In this document: positions 54,301-62,913 of the stretch, one piece after another
Position numbering within the stretch: the stretch's first letter is position 1
Layout of the letters: each line of letters begins with the position of its first letter
NCBI RefSeq assembly: GCF_009729205.1
Contig: NZ_VTHB01000006.1
Coordinates: 1-64,000 of the forward strand
Direction: 5' to 3'
Origin: Mycobacteroides sp. CBMA 271
GTDB taxonomy: Bacteria > Actinomycetota > Actinomycetes > Mycobacteriales > Mycobacteriaceae
DNA: 64,000 nt
Notes under the pieces: generated by a model
The model's input: only the letters and a program-made list of their open reading frames with translations
Told to the model about the DNA's origin: nothing
The model's database searches: none
Made by a program: the position numbers and the translations under genes

Positions 54301-54430
54301 GCTAACCAGAGTACGTCCGATTCGGCGCTGACCCGCGTCTGCCCACCGAGTCAGCCTTCCTTTTACGAAGCCGAAGTCCGTCTGCGTTCGACTCGTTACG
54401 ATTGGCCCACTGTCAGGACGAGGGGGCAAC

Positions 54431-54898
54431 ATGACAACTCACCATCGATCGTTGGTGCTTGCTTGCTGTGCGGTCATCGCCAGCGTGGCATCCGGATGCG
54501 GGAAGCCAGCCGAGACACCGGCCACCCCCGAGACGACCTCCACGACGACATCGAGGGCCACCGCGGGGCCACCAGCGAACCCCGCAACGAAGATTGCGCC
54601 AGCCGTGCCATCCCCCGCCGCCGGAAAGGGCACCGGCAAGGTCGTCGGCACCGCGGTACTGAAGGTCCTGGGCACGGGGACAGCGACCGTCACCTGGAAA
54701 GAGAACGGGGGGCCGGCCCAGGTGGAGCAGAACGTCGCGCTGCCCTGGGAACGCACCATCGACGTCATCGAACAGGCCAACTCCGAAGTCAAGGCCAACG
54801 GCTCCGGCGCCAGCGGGTGCACGATCACGATGGACGCCATGCTTGTCTCGTACAAGAACGAACCGAATCCGATCTGCGAGTTTTCGTACTGGGGCTAG
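54431..54898 (+). CDS. MmpS-like lipoprotein
   Basis: 155 residues with a lipoprotein signal peptide and lipobox VASGC (Cys near residue 23), a Thr/Pro/Ala-rich linker, and a C-terminal beta-sandwich: TAVLKVLGTGTATVTWKENG, QNVALPWERTIDVIE, ANGSGASGCTITMDAMLV, ending CEFSYWG. This is the MmpS-type fold that partners MmpL transporters; there is no MmpL gene here. The neighbouring gene encodes a related protein. Confidence 0.78.
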   Translation: MTTHHRSLVLACCAVIASVASGCGKPAETPATPETTSTTTSRATAGPPANPATKIAPAVPSPAAGKGTGKVVGTAVLKVLGTGTATVTWKENGGPAQVEQNVALPWERTIDVIEQANSEVKANGSGASGCTITMDAMLVSYKNEPNPICEFSYWG

Positions 54899-54905
54899 GA
54901 CGACG

Positions 54906-55496
54906 ATGAGGAACTTCGGCCGCAAACAGGTTCTCGCGATCTCCGCGGCGTTCGTAGTGGTGCTCGCGGTCGTCGGGATTATCACGTGGAATTCGTCGCA
55001 CTCGTCGATCAGCCAAAATCCCGTCGGGACGTTCGCGTCTGCCTCGCCACAGCAGTTTCCTGCGCGTGACTCGACAACGTCCCTGTCCATCGCAGCCAGC
55101 ACGACGACTACCACCACGACTGCACCACCTCCGGCGCCCAAAGCCTGCACCTACCCACCCGACTACAAGTTCCCGAAGCCCACGATCCCGACGCGGATCC
55201 CCAACCCGGACGATCCCATCGGCGCCTACGTCGGAATGGCCAAATTCCGGGTCGAGAGCACCCAAACCGACTGTGCTGTCATCGGATCCGTCTGGGGCCG
55301 ACCCAAGTCGATGACCGGCGTGCCGCGCTCACTGCCGTGGGAAGAAGAATTCCCCATGGGCCAAGGCGACCATAACGAGGTATTCGCCGAATTCGGAGAC
55401 ACTGTTGTGCTGACATGCACGATCAGCCTCAAGGGCCGCGTCGTCGCTACGCAGACAGGGGTTCGGCCCCGATGTGAATACACGTACTCCGGGTAG
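54906..55496 (+). CDS. Membrane-anchored MmpS-like paralogue
   Basis: 196 residues from ATG 54906. One N-terminal membrane segment (VLAISAAFVVVLAVVGIITW), a Ser/Thr-rich linker with a run of nine Thr, and a C-terminal domain that shares LPWE (PRSLPWEEEFPMG), TCTISLKG and a CEYTYSG end with the preceding lipoprotein (LPWE, GCTITMD, CEFSYWG). Seven bases separate the two genes. Probably a duplicated extracytoplasmic pair, role unknown. Confidence 0.72.
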   Translation: MRNFGRKQVLAISAAFVVVLAVVGIITWNSSHSSISQNPVGTFASASPQQFPARDSTTSLSIAASTTTTTTTAPPPAPKACTYPPDYKFPKPTIPTRIPNPDDPIGAYVGMAKFRVESTQTDCAVIGSVWGRPKSMTGVPRSLPWEEEFPMGQGDHNEVFAEFGDTVVLTCTISLKGRVVATQTGVRPRCEYTYSG

Positions 55497-55499
55497 CCC

Positions 55500-55946
55500 G
55501 TGCTAACGCGACAGGGCACGTATCGGTACTCGATCGACGTCACCTGTGCCGCAGATCAGGCGGTCGCGCTGTTCTCAGACATCCCCCGCCTCGTATCGGT
55601 CCACCCGCTCGTCATCGGCACCCAGGAGCTGCCGCCTGCCCCCGATGCGCTGCGCAGCTATGCGGTCACCGACCGGCTCGCCCTCGGCCCACTGCGCTTC
55701 CGTGTCACCTACCGCGCCGACGTACTGGAGGCCGACGACCGTCGAGTAGTCACGCGGGCCCGGCAGAGTCCGTCGACCACGCTGCTGAGCCGGGCTCAGA
55801 TCACCGCCGCTGGAGTCACGCACATCGACGTCGACGTGACCGTGACGACGCTCGGCCTGCTGTTGCCCTACACACTGCGCACCGCGAAGGCCGCGCACCT
55901 GCGCATGGCCGCCGGTGCGAAACGGCTGCTCGAAGCCGAGTCCTGA
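55500..55946 (+). CDS. SRPBCC-family protein (START-like)
   Basis: 148 residues from GTG 55500, three bases after the preceding stop. ALFSDIPRLVSVHPLVIGTQ is the opening of the Bet v 1/polyketide-cyclase fold, followed by beta strands (LRFRVTYRADVLE, HIDVDVTVTTLGLL) and the long C-terminal helix (AKAAHLRMAAGAKRLLEAES). Likely binds a hydrophobic ligand. Cotranscribed with the MmpS-like genes by spacing. Confidence 0.78.
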   Translation: MLTRQGTYRYSIDVTCAADQAVALFSDIPRLVSVHPLVIGTQELPPAPDALRSYAVTDRLALGPLRFRVTYRADVLEADDRRVVTRARQSPSTTLLSRAQITAAGVTHIDVDVTVTTLGLLLPYTLRTAKAAHLRMAAGAKRLLEAES

Positions 55947-55958
55947 CAGGGCCCGCTC

Positions 55959-55971
55959 TACGATTCGTGGC
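55959..55971 (+). promoter_or_regulatory. Leaderless-type promoter -10, DUF1707 gene 1
   Basis: TACGAT (TANNNT) at 55959-55964, then seven bases, then ATG 55972; no ribosome site. The block CGCTCTACGATTCGTGGC before the ATG recurs almost unchanged before the second DUF1707 gene. Confidence 0.55.
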
Positions 55972-56760
55972 ATGGCGACCCGTGCGAAGGATTCCGACCG
56001 CGACGTCACCTGCAAGGCGCTTGATGACGCGTTCAGCGAGGGCCAGATCTCCACGGAGGAACACCGCCAGCGGATCGCTGTCGCTACTCAGGCGCAGACC
56101 CTGGGAGAGCTCAACGGGGTGGTCTCCGATCTGCAGATCGCCGCGCTCGCTGCACCCACGCTGCCCGCACCCCCGCCGCGACGACGACGTTGGCCGGCGT
56201 TCCTCGTCACCGCCGCAGTCGCCGCCGCCGTCGGGGCCGGGGCAGGCGTCTACGTGACGCGGCCGGTGCCGCCCGATCCCGGGGCCGCCGACGACGGGGT
56301 CGCCGCCGTGGTGATCGCACCGACGAAGTTGTTCTCCGTACCCGGTTTGTCCGGTCTGCTGGATCAGATGCGCGCAAAGTTCGGCGACACCAACGGGATT
56401 GAACTGACCGTCCGCGCGAGCAACGCGTCGTTGGTCCGCATCGAATCCTCCGATCCGGAACTGCCCATCACCTACCCCTATCAGGGCGGATTCCGCGACG
56501 GCGGCGCGATGCCAGGCACCTGGCGCAATGTGCACATCGGAGATCTGAGCCGGTTCGATCCGGCCAAGGTCGTCGGTGTGCTGCGCGGCGCACCGCAGAC
56601 CCTGAACGTGCCCAATGCCGGCGACGGCGGCACCGTCATGGTGATCAAGCCGACCGAGAACGGCGTCGACATCACCATCACCGTCTCCGAGAAGGATCGC
56701 AGCGGGCGGATGGTGATCGCGGGCAACGGTGAATCCAAAGAGGTCGCACCCGCACCCTGA
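55972..56760 (+). CDS. DUF1707 membrane protein, copy 1
   Basis: 262 residues. The N terminus is a DUF1707 domain: RAKDSDRDVTCKALDDAFSE then GQISTEEHRQRIAVATQAQT, LGELNGVVSDLQ. One membrane segment (FLVTAAVAAAVGAGAGVYVT, about residues 83-102) puts the C-terminal ~150 residues outside. That part contains GLSGLLDQMRAKFGDTNGIE, VVGVLRGAPQTLNV and VMVIKPTENG, elements shared with the next gene. DUF1707 may bind other membrane or cytoskeletal proteins; the role is unknown. Confidence 0.82.
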   Translation: MATRAKDSDRDVTCKALDDAFSEGQISTEEHRQRIAVATQAQTLGELNGVVSDLQIAALAAPTLPAPPPRRRRWPAFLVTAAVAAAVGAGAGVYVTRPVPPDPGAADDGVAAVVIAPTKLFSVPGLSGLLDQMRAKFGDTNGIELTVRASNASLVRIESSDPELPITYPYQGGFRDGGAMPGTWRNVHIGDLSRFDPAKVVGVLRGAPQTLNVPNAGDGGTVMVIKPTENGVDITITVSEKDRSGRMVIAGNGESKEVAPAP

Positions 56761-56781
56761 CCACCAAGATCGCGACCGCTC

Positions 56782-56794
56782 TACGATTCCTGGC
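56782..56794 (+). promoter_or_regulatory. Leaderless-type promoter -10, DUF1707 gene 2
   Basis: TACGAT at 56782-56787, seven bases, then ATG 56795, in the context CGCTCTACGATTCCTGGC: the same 5' block as at the first DUF1707 gene. Confidence 0.55.
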
Positions 56795-57637
56795 ATGGCT
56801 GGCATCAGAGCTAAGGACAGCGACCGCAACGACACCTGCAAGCTCCTCGACGACGCGCTGAGCGATGGCCAGCTGTCCATGGAAGAGCACCGGGAGCGCG
56901 TCGCGTCGGCCACCACAGCCGCCACGTTGGCGCAGCTCACCTCGCTGGTCTCGGACCTGCAGAACGCAAAATCGGCCGCAAACATGCCCGTGCTCAAGCT
57001 GCCGGGGAACAACTGGCGTCGCCGGTGGTACGTGCCCGCTGCCCTGACCACCGTGCTGGTTCTCATCGGCGTCCTCATCGGCTGGGGCGCGTACGGAAAC
57101 ACCAGCTCCCCGTTTGACTTCACCGCGGATCCCGGCGCCAAACCGGACGGGGTGGCACCCATCGTGATGACCCCGCCGCGGCAGATGATGTCACTCGGTG
57201 GGCTGACCGGACTGTTTGAGCAGATGCGCCAAAAGTTCGGTGACACCACCGGGTACGAGCTCAACATCTACGGCGACTACGCGATGCTCACTCGGCCCGA
57301 TCCGGGCGAACCGCGCCGCACGCTGCGCTACACCTATCGAGGTGGATGGGATGCCCCCGACGACACCACCACCGGTAGCAACGCGCGCGTGGTCGATCTC
57401 GGCAAGTTCGACGTCAAGACCATCATCGGAATATTGCGCGGGGCGCCCGAAACGCTCGGTATCAAGGCGAGCGAGGTCAAGAACACCTATCTGTTCATCA
57501 AGCCCAGCGACGACAAGACCGCGCCACCGGACACCGTGCAGATCGACATTTCGATCAACAGCGAGTTCCAGAACGGATCGATCTACGTCAATCCCGACGG
57601 CAGCGCCATTCGCACCAACTATCCGTCTGAGCACTAG
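56795..57637 (+). CDS. DUF1707 membrane protein, copy 2
   Basis: 280 residues: DUF1707 domain (RAKDSDRNDTCKLLDDALSD, GQLSMEEHRERVASATTAAT), one membrane segment (ALTTVLVLIGVLIGWGAYG), then an external domain with GLTGLFEQMRQKFGDTTGYE, TIIGILRGAPETLGI and YLFIKPSDDK. It is a tandem duplicate of the preceding gene, diverged in most of the external region, with the promoter block duplicated as well. Confidence 0.82.
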   Translation: MAGIRAKDSDRNDTCKLLDDALSDGQLSMEEHRERVASATTAATLAQLTSLVSDLQNAKSAANMPVLKLPGNNWRRRWYVPAALTTVLVLIGVLIGWGAYGNTSSPFDFTADPGAKPDGVAPIVMTPPRQMMSLGGLTGLFEQMRQKFGDTTGYELNIYGDYAMLTRPDPGEPRRTLRYTYRGGWDAPDDTTTGSNARVVDLGKFDVKTIIGILRGAPETLGIKASEVKNTYLFIKPSDDKTAPPDTVQIDISINSEFQNGSIYVNPDGSAIRTNYPSEH

Positions 57638-57739
57638 ACCCCTCCCCGTGTGGCGCTCGCATATATCGCGGCGATACTATGGTCCGATCGGTGCACGAGA
57701 GATGCTCCGGCGTCATATTCGGTGGTGGGAGGTGACTTC

Positions 57740-58285
57740 ATGTTGGAACTGGCCATCCTTGGCTTGCTGCTTGAATCACCCATGCACGGCTACGAGCTGC
57801 GCAAGCGCCTAACCGGGTTGCTGGGCGCCTTCCGCGCCTTCTCCTACGGCTCGCTGTACCCGGCGCTGCGCCGCATGCAGGCCGACGGGCTCATCGAGGA
57901 AGACTCGGCGCCGGCCGGAACCACCGTGCTGCTGCGCGGCAAGCGTGTGTACCAAATGACGGCCGCCGGCCGGGCCCGGTTCAGCGAGCTAGTGGCGGAC
58001 ACCGGCCCGCAGAACTACACCGACGACGGCTTCGGTGTGCACCTCGCATTCTTCAACCGCACCCCGGCCGAGGCCCGGATGCGGATTCTTGAAGGCCGCC
58101 GCCGTCAGGTAGAGGAGCGCCGGGAGGGGCTACGTGAAGCGATCGGCCGGGCCAGCAGCTCGTTCGATCGGTACACCAAGCAACTGCACCAGCTGGGGCT
58201 GGAATCCAGCGAACGAGAAGTGAAGTGGCTCAACGACTTAATCGCCGCCGAGCGCACCGCGCAGGCACGGGTCGACGAGCGTTAA
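57740..58285 (+). CDS. PadR-family transcriptional regulator (Rv0047c-like)
   Basis: 181 residues from ATG 57740 with GGAGGTG six bases upstream. The N-terminal winged helix is typical: [40 protein letters not shown], then [15 protein letters not shown] as the wing. The C-terminal helical domain ([20 protein letters not shown]) is the dimerisation arm. It lies directly upstream of ino1, matching Rv0047c-Rv0046c, and may regulate ino1. Confidence 0.88.
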   Translation: MLELAILGLLLESPMHGYELRKRLTGLLGAFRAFSYGSLYPALRRMQADGLIEEDSAPAGTTVLLRGKRVYQMTAAGRARFSELVADTGPQNYTDDGFGVHLAFFNRTPAEARMRILEGRRRQVEERREGLREAIGRASSSFDRYTKQLHQLGLESSEREVKWLNDLIAAERTAQARVDER

Positions 58286-58314
58286 GTATGTCCATCGGTA
58301 AAGGAGAACCGTCC

Positions 58315-59406
58315 ATGTCCAACACATCATCTGAGGTGCGGGTCGCCATCGTCGGCGTCGGCAACTGCGCGTCCTCACTGGTCCAGGGTGTGCAGTATTA
58401 CCAGGACGCGGACGAGAACTCCAACGTTCCGGGCCTGATGCACGTCAAGTTCGGCCAGTACCACGTGCGCGACGTGAAGTTCGTCGCCGCCTTCGACGTG
58501 GACGCCAAGAAGGTCGGTTTCGACCTCTCCGAGGCAATTGCCGCCTCCGAGAACAACACCATCAAAATCGCCGACGTGCCGCCTACCGATGTGATCGTGC
58601 AGCGCGGCCCGACCCTGGACGGCATCGGCAAGTACTACGCCGAGACCATCGAGGTCTCCGACGCCGATCCCGTCGACGTGGTGAAGACGTTGAAGGACAA
58701 CAACGTTGACGTCCTGGTGTCTTACCTGCCGGTGGGCTCGGAGGAGGCCGACAAGTTCTATGCCCAGTGCGCGATCGACGCGAAGGTCGCGTTCGTCAAC
58801 GCGCTGCCGGTCTTCATCGCCTCTGATCCGGTGTGGGCCAAGAAGTTCGAAGACGCCGGCGTGCCGATCGTCGGCGACGACATCAAGAGCCAGGTCGGCG
58901 CCACCATCACCCACCGCGTGATGGCCAAGCTGTTCGAGGATCGCGGCGTCACCCTGGACCGCACCTACCAGCTGAACGTCGGCGGCAACATGGACTTCAA
59001 GAACATGCTCGAGCGCGAGCGTCTGGAGTCCAAGAAGGTGTCCAAGACTCAGGCCGTCACCTCGAACCTCAACGGCTCGCTCGCCGACAAGGTGTACGAC
59101 AAGAACGTGCACATCGGCCCGTCCGACTATGTCGCGTGGCTCGATGACCGCAAGTGGGCGTACGTCCGCCTGGAAGGCCGCGCCTTCGGCGACGTGCCGC
59201 TGAACCTCGAATACAAGCTTGAGGTTTGGGACTCCCCCAACTCGGCCGGCATCATCATCGACGCGGTGCGCGCCGCGAAGATCGCCTTGGATCGCGGCCT
59301 GGGTGGCCCGATCCTCCCGGCATCTGCGTACCTGATGAAGAGCCCGCCCAAGCAGCTGCCCGACGATATCGCGCGCACGCAGCTGGAGCAGTTCATCGAG
59401 GGGTAA
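58315..59406 (+). CDS. ino1: Inositol-3-phosphate synthase
   Basis: 363 residues from ATG 58315 (AAAGGAGAA upstream). NAD-binding loop [20 protein letters not shown]; central [20 protein letters not shown] and [20 protein letters not shown]; catalytic lysine region [15 protein letters not shown] and [13 protein letters not shown]-terminal [20 protein letters not shown]. It converts glucose 6-phosphate to myo-inositol 3-phosphate, the precursor of phosphatidylinositol mannosides, LAM and mycothiol. Core gene. Confidence 0.96.
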   Translation: MSNTSSEVRVAIVGVGNCASSLVQGVQYYQDADENSNVPGLMHVKFGQYHVRDVKFVAAFDVDAKKVGFDLSEAIAASENNTIKIADVPPTDVIVQRGPTLDGIGKYYAETIEVSDADPVDVVKTLKDNNVDVLVSYLPVGSEEADKFYAQCAIDAKVAFVNALPVFIASDPVWAKKFEDAGVPIVGDDIKSQVGATITHRVMAKLFEDRGVTLDRTYQLNVGGNMDFKNMLERERLESKKVSKTQAVTSNLNGSLADKVYDKNVHIGPSDYVAWLDDRKWAYVRLEGRAFGDVPLNLEYKLEVWDSPNSAGIIIDAVRAAKIALDRGLGGPILPASAYLMKSPPKQLPDDIARTQLEQFIEG

Positions 59407-59420
59407 TCCCCACACCCTCA

Positions 59421-59490
59421 CCGCATACGCATGCCGAACTGCTGTTTGGCGCCGAAGCTTCATGCGCGTACACACATTCGGCATGCGTAT
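59421..59490. repeat. Palindromic interspersed repeat, copy A
   Basis: The left end CCGCATACGCATGCCGAA (59421-59438) and right end TTCGGCATGCGTAT (59477-59490) are inverted repeats of 14 bases. The interior contains GGCGCCGAAGCTTC. A second copy at 60513-60580 has the same ends but the interior in opposite orientation. Together they flank the DUF559-like gene. Confidence 0.75.
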
Positions 59491-59576
59491 ACACAGACCG
59501 GTGTTAATCCACAGTCGACGAATAGCTGCGTGGCCGAGGCGGTTGGGCCGTCGCACCCTGCCACGAGCGTGGCCGC

Positions 59577-60512
59577 ATGGACCCACGCATTCGCAGCCGC
59601 TCGGTTTTCGCTCATCACGGTGTCAGTGACGCCACGCTCGCGCGGCGGAGAAGATCGGAGAGCTGGCTGACACTGCGTCGTGGACACTTTGTCGATGCGA
59701 CCGTGGCCAGCTCTCTCAATCCGCATACCCGGCATCGACTCCACATCGGCGCAGCGGCACAATGTTTCGGCGATGGAGCCGTGTTCAGTCACCTCTCCGC
59801 CGCCGTCCTCCACGGCATCGCCATCTGGTCTGCGCCCCTCGACCGCGTCCACGTAACCCGAAATCGCAGTGCCGGTGGGCGCAGTTCCGCATCCAGCGTC
59901 GTGCATGCGACCCCGCTGCACGACGACGAGGTGACCGAGGTCGACGGGCTTGCCGTCACCAGTGTCGCCCGGACGGTCAGTGACCTCGCACGACGCTATG
60001 GCTTCGAGACCGGGGTGGTCGGCGCGGACGACACACTTCACCGCGGCCTGCTCCTGGCTGCGGATCTGAGCGTCATCTCGTCACGAGCGAGGGGGCTACA
60101 TGGCGCCGCCGCGGTGCGAGCGGTGACCGCTTTCGCCGAAGGTCGCAGCGAAAGTCCTGGCGAATCTCGCAGTCGTGTCCGCCTGAGCGCGCTCGGTGTC
60201 GGACCAATGGACCTGCAGCGACGCATTGTTGACGAGCATGGTCATCTGATCGCGCGCGCCGACTTCTACTTCGAAGGCCATGTTGTCGGTGAATTCGACG
60301 GCATGACTAAGTACGGGCGGCTCCTCAGCCCGGGTGAATCGGCAGGGGACGCCGTGACACGGGAGAAGATCAGAGAAGACCGGATCCGAGCGACCAACCG
60401 GATCGTTGTTCGCTGGACGTGGAGTGACCTGTCCGCGCCCGCGCTGCTGGGCAACCGCATCAAGCAGGCCATCGCGCGAGGGCGGGCGATGGGGAGTCCG
60501 ACCACTCCCTAA
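59577..60512 (+). CDS. DUF559/AbiEi-like protein with PD-(D/E)XK-type core
   Basis: 311 residues. The N-terminal region (about 1-60, SRSVFAHHGVSDATLARRRR, SESWLTLRRGHFVDA) resembles the AbiEi-type antitoxin winged helix. The C-terminal region contains GESRSRVRLSALG, ARADFYFEGHVVGEFDGMTK, YGRLLSPGESAGDAVTREKI and VVRWTWSDL, as in DUF559 proteins with a Vsr-like nuclease fold (acidic residues in ADF...EFDG; the usual E-x-K lysine is replaced by D-G-M-T-K). Such proteins are numerous in actinobacteria and uncharacterised. Flanked on both sides by palindromic repeats. Confidence 0.72.
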   Translation: MDPRIRSRSVFAHHGVSDATLARRRRSESWLTLRRGHFVDATVASSLNPHTRHRLHIGAAAQCFGDGAVFSHLSAAVLHGIAIWSAPLDRVHVTRNRSAGGRSSASSVVHATPLHDDEVTEVDGLAVTSVARTVSDLARRYGFETGVVGADDTLHRGLLLAADLSVISSRARGLHGAAAVRAVTAFAEGRSESPGESRSRVRLSALGVGPMDLQRRIVDEHGHLIARADFYFEGHVVGEFDGMTKYGRLLSPGESAGDAVTREKIREDRIRATNRIVVRWTWSDLSAPALLGNRIKQAIARGRAMGSPTTP

Positions 60513-60580
60513 CCGCATACGCATGCCGAGTTCACGTTCGCGCGTGAAGCTTCGGCGCCACATAGAAGTTCGGCATGCGG
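60513..60580. repeat. Palindromic interspersed repeat, copy B (inverted interior)
   Basis: CCGCATACGCATGCCGA (60513-60529) and TTCGGCATGCGG (60569-60580) are the ends. The interior CGCGTGAAGCTTCGGCGCCA is the reverse complement of the interior of copy A apart from one or two bases. It starts directly after the stop codon of the DUF559-like gene. Confidence 0.75.
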
Positions 60581-60586
60581 GCCGGG

Positions 60587-61420
60587 TCAAGATGGGCGAA
60601 TCGACACCAGCGAGTCCAACGCACGCAGGGTATCCGCCTCGCTCAGCGGATCCAGGTGAAACAGCACGCGATCCACGCCCGCCTCAAAGTATTTCGCGGC
60701 CATCGCCTCGTCAGCAGGCACCTCGGTAACCGTCACCGCGAGGTCGGCGCGGCCCTGTCCGGCGAACCAACTGCGGATGTTCTGCACATCGTCGGGCGTG
60801 GTACCGGGCGCCAGTGGTAACCAGCCATCGGCCAGCCGGACCGCCCGCGACAGCGCCGCCTTGCTCGCTCCGCCCACGTAGATCGGCACCGGTAGACCCG
60901 GACGCGGCCGGGACACGATCGGCCCGAAATCCACATACTCGCCATGGAATTCGGTCTGCTCGCGGGTCCAGATGTCCCGCAGCGCTGTCAGCTGCTCGTC
61001 GAGCCTGGCGCCCCGCGTCTTTGGATCGACGCCGTGATTACGCAGCTCTTCCAGGTTCCATCCGACACCCACTCCCAGCACCAACCGATCTCCCGAGAGT
61101 GTCGCCAGCGTGGCGGTGGCCTTGGCGGTGTGCAGCACATCGCGCTGCGGCAACAGGGCGACCCCGGAGCCAACGACGAGCCGGCTCGTCGCCGACAGGG
61201 CGTAGGCCAGCACCACCGGCAGGTCGCGGATCAACGGCAATCGCGCACGAAAAGCCGGCGCAATCTCATCTCGTCCCGCGGTGTCGGCCGGAAAATAGGA
61301 GTGATCGTCGAAGATCAGCCAGTCGAATCCGCGTTCCTCAACGGCGCGGGCCAGCACATCCGGGGTCACGTATCCGTCGGCAGATGAGGTCGAGATGCCA
61401 AAACGCGGAATGTCGGTCAC
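60587..61420 (-). CDS. LLM-class F420-dependent oxidoreductase
   Basis: 277 residues from GTG 61420 (VTDIPRFGISTSSADGYVTP). Luciferase-like TIM barrel elements: AVEERGFDWLIFDDHSYFPA, LVVGSGVALLPQRDVLHTAK, TATLATLSGDRLVLGVGVGW, PRPGLPVPIYVGGAS and LADGWLPL. Mycobacterial LLM enzymes of this kind generally use reduced F420. Substrate unknown. Its terminator region contains repeat copy B. Confidence 0.85.
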   Translation of the reverse strand: MTDIPRFGISTSSADGYVTPDVLARAVEERGFDWLIFDDHSYFPADTAGRDEIAPAFRARLPLIRDLPVVLAYALSATSRLVVGSGVALLPQRDVLHTAKATATLATLSGDRLVLGVGVGWNLEELRNHGVDPKTRGARLDEQLTALRDIWTREQTEFHGEYVDFGPIVSRPRPGLPVPIYVGGASKAALSRAVRLADGWLPLAPGTTPDDVQNIRSWFAGQGRADLAVTVTEVPADEAMAAKYFEAGVDRVLFHLDPLSEADTLRALDSLVSIRPS

Positions 61421-61524
61421 ACCATGCAGGAACGGCCCGTTGGGCCCGCAAATTCCGGGCAACGCGCTGCACAATCTGGTTACGGGGTGCATCCTCGGAC
61501 TACCCGGGCCTTAGGAGGCACCTG

Positions 61525-62913
61525 ATGTCCACGACCGAAGCGCCCAGCGAGGGCGGTCTGCAACACTCGTTGCAGAAGCGCCACCTCACGATGATCGCGA
61601 TCGGCGGGGTGATCGGTGCGGGGCTCTTCGTCGGGTCGGGAGCCATCATTCAATCGGCCGGGCCGGCGGCCTTCCTCACCTATGCCATCACCGGGGTGCT
61701 CATCGTCATGGTGATGCGGATGCTCGGCGAAATGGCGGTGGCGAATCCATCGACCGGCTCGTTCGCGGACTACAGCCGCCGCGCCCTGGGCGATTGGGCA
61801 GGCTTCTCGGTCGGCTGGCTCTACTGGTACTTCTGGGTGATCGTGGTCGGGTTCGAGGCCGTCGCGGGGGGCAAGCTGATCCAAGACTGGCTGCCGCGTG
61901 CTCCGCTGTGGTTGGTGGCGCTGCTGCTCATGACGGCGATGACGGCCACCAACCTGTTCTCGGTGCGCTCCTACGGTGAGTTCGAGTACTGGTTCGCCAG
62001 CGTCAAAGTCGCTGCGATCGTGGCCTTTTTGATTGCTGGCACGTGTTATGTGTGCGGCCTGTGGCCGGGCAAGGAGATGGATTTCTCCAACCTCACAGCG
62101 CATCACGGCTTCATGCCGAATGGCAGGGGCGCGATCTTCACCGGGATCGTCATCGTGATCTTCTCGATGGTGGGCGCCGAGATCGCCACCATTGCCGCGG
62201 CCGAATCGAAGGACCCCGCCCGGGCCATCAGCCAGGCCACCAATTCGGTGATCTACCGCGTGGCCATCTTTTTCGTCGGTTCCATCTTCCTGATCGCAGT
62301 GATCGTGCCGTGGGATAGCCCGGAGTTGGGGACCTCGCCCTTTGTCACCGCTTTCCAGACGATGGGAATCCCCTACGCCGATCACATCATGCGGTTCGTG
62401 GTGCTGACGGCGGTCCTATCCTGCCTGAACTCCGCCATGTACACCGCCTCCCGAATGCTCTTCGTTCTCGCCGGCCGTGGTGAAGCACCCCGCAGCTGGC
62501 TCAAGGTGAGTTCGCGTGGCGTTCCGGTTCAGGCGATTTTGGCCTCATCGTTCATCGGCTTCATCTGCGTCATCCTGGCGTACTTCTTCGAGCACACCGT
62601 CTTCTTGTTCCTGCTCAATTCCTCGGGCGCGGTAATCCTGTTCGTGTACTTGATGATTACCGTCTCGCAGCTGGTCCTACGGCGCCGAACTCCGGATGCG
62701 CGGCTGCTCGTTAAAATGTGGGGCTACCCAGTTTTGACCATTCTCACTGCGATCGCGATCGTCGCCATCCTGGTGGCCATGGGCTTTCAAGACCGCACCC
62801 GCACCCAGCTGTGGACCAGCCTGCTGTCCTGGGCGGTGCTCCTAGTCGTCTTCGCCATCATGCGGGCCGTACGGAAGGATGAACCGGCCGATCAGGTGCC
62901 GGCTACCCGGTGA
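61525..62913 (+). CDS. APC-family amino-acid permease, GabP-like
   Basis: 462 residues from ATG 61525, with AGGAGG six bases upstream. Twelve membrane segments; the opening LQKRHLTMIAIGGVIGAGLF VGSG is the APC substrate-cradle motif, MLGEMAVANPSTGSFADYSR follows TM3, and GAEIATIAAAESKDPARAIS is typical of the AAT subfamily (GABA, aromatic or branched amino acids). Its 3' end overlaps the convergent phosphotransferase gene by 11 bases. Confidence 0.88.
   Translation: MSTTEAPSEGGLQHSLQKRHLTMIAIGGVIGAGLFVGSGAIIQSAGPAAFLTYAITGVLIVMVMRMLGEMAVANPSTGSFADYSRRALGDWAGFSVGWLYWYFWVIVVGFEAVAGGKLIQDWLPRAPLWLVALLLMTAMTATNLFSVRSYGEFEYWFASVKVAAIVAFLIAGTCYVCGLWPGKEMDFSNLTAHHGFMPNGRGAIFTGIVIVIFSMVGAEIATIAAAESKDPARAISQATNSVIYRVAIFFVGSIFLIAVIVPWDSPELGTSPFVTAFQTMGIPYADHIMRFVVLTAVLSCLNSAMYTASRMLFVLAGRGEAPRSWLKVSSRGVPVQAILASSFIGFICVILAYFFEHTVFLFLLNSSGAVILFVYLMITVSQLVLRRRTPDARLLVKMWGYPVLTILTAIAIVAILVAMGFQDRTRTQLWTSLLSWAVLLVVFAIMRAVRKDEPADQVPATR

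Noticed and set aside
61421..61524. Very long rightward frame running through the LLM gene into the permease
   Set aside because: The part before 61525 is antisense to the LLM gene; the permease has a strong AGGAGG site before ATG 61525.
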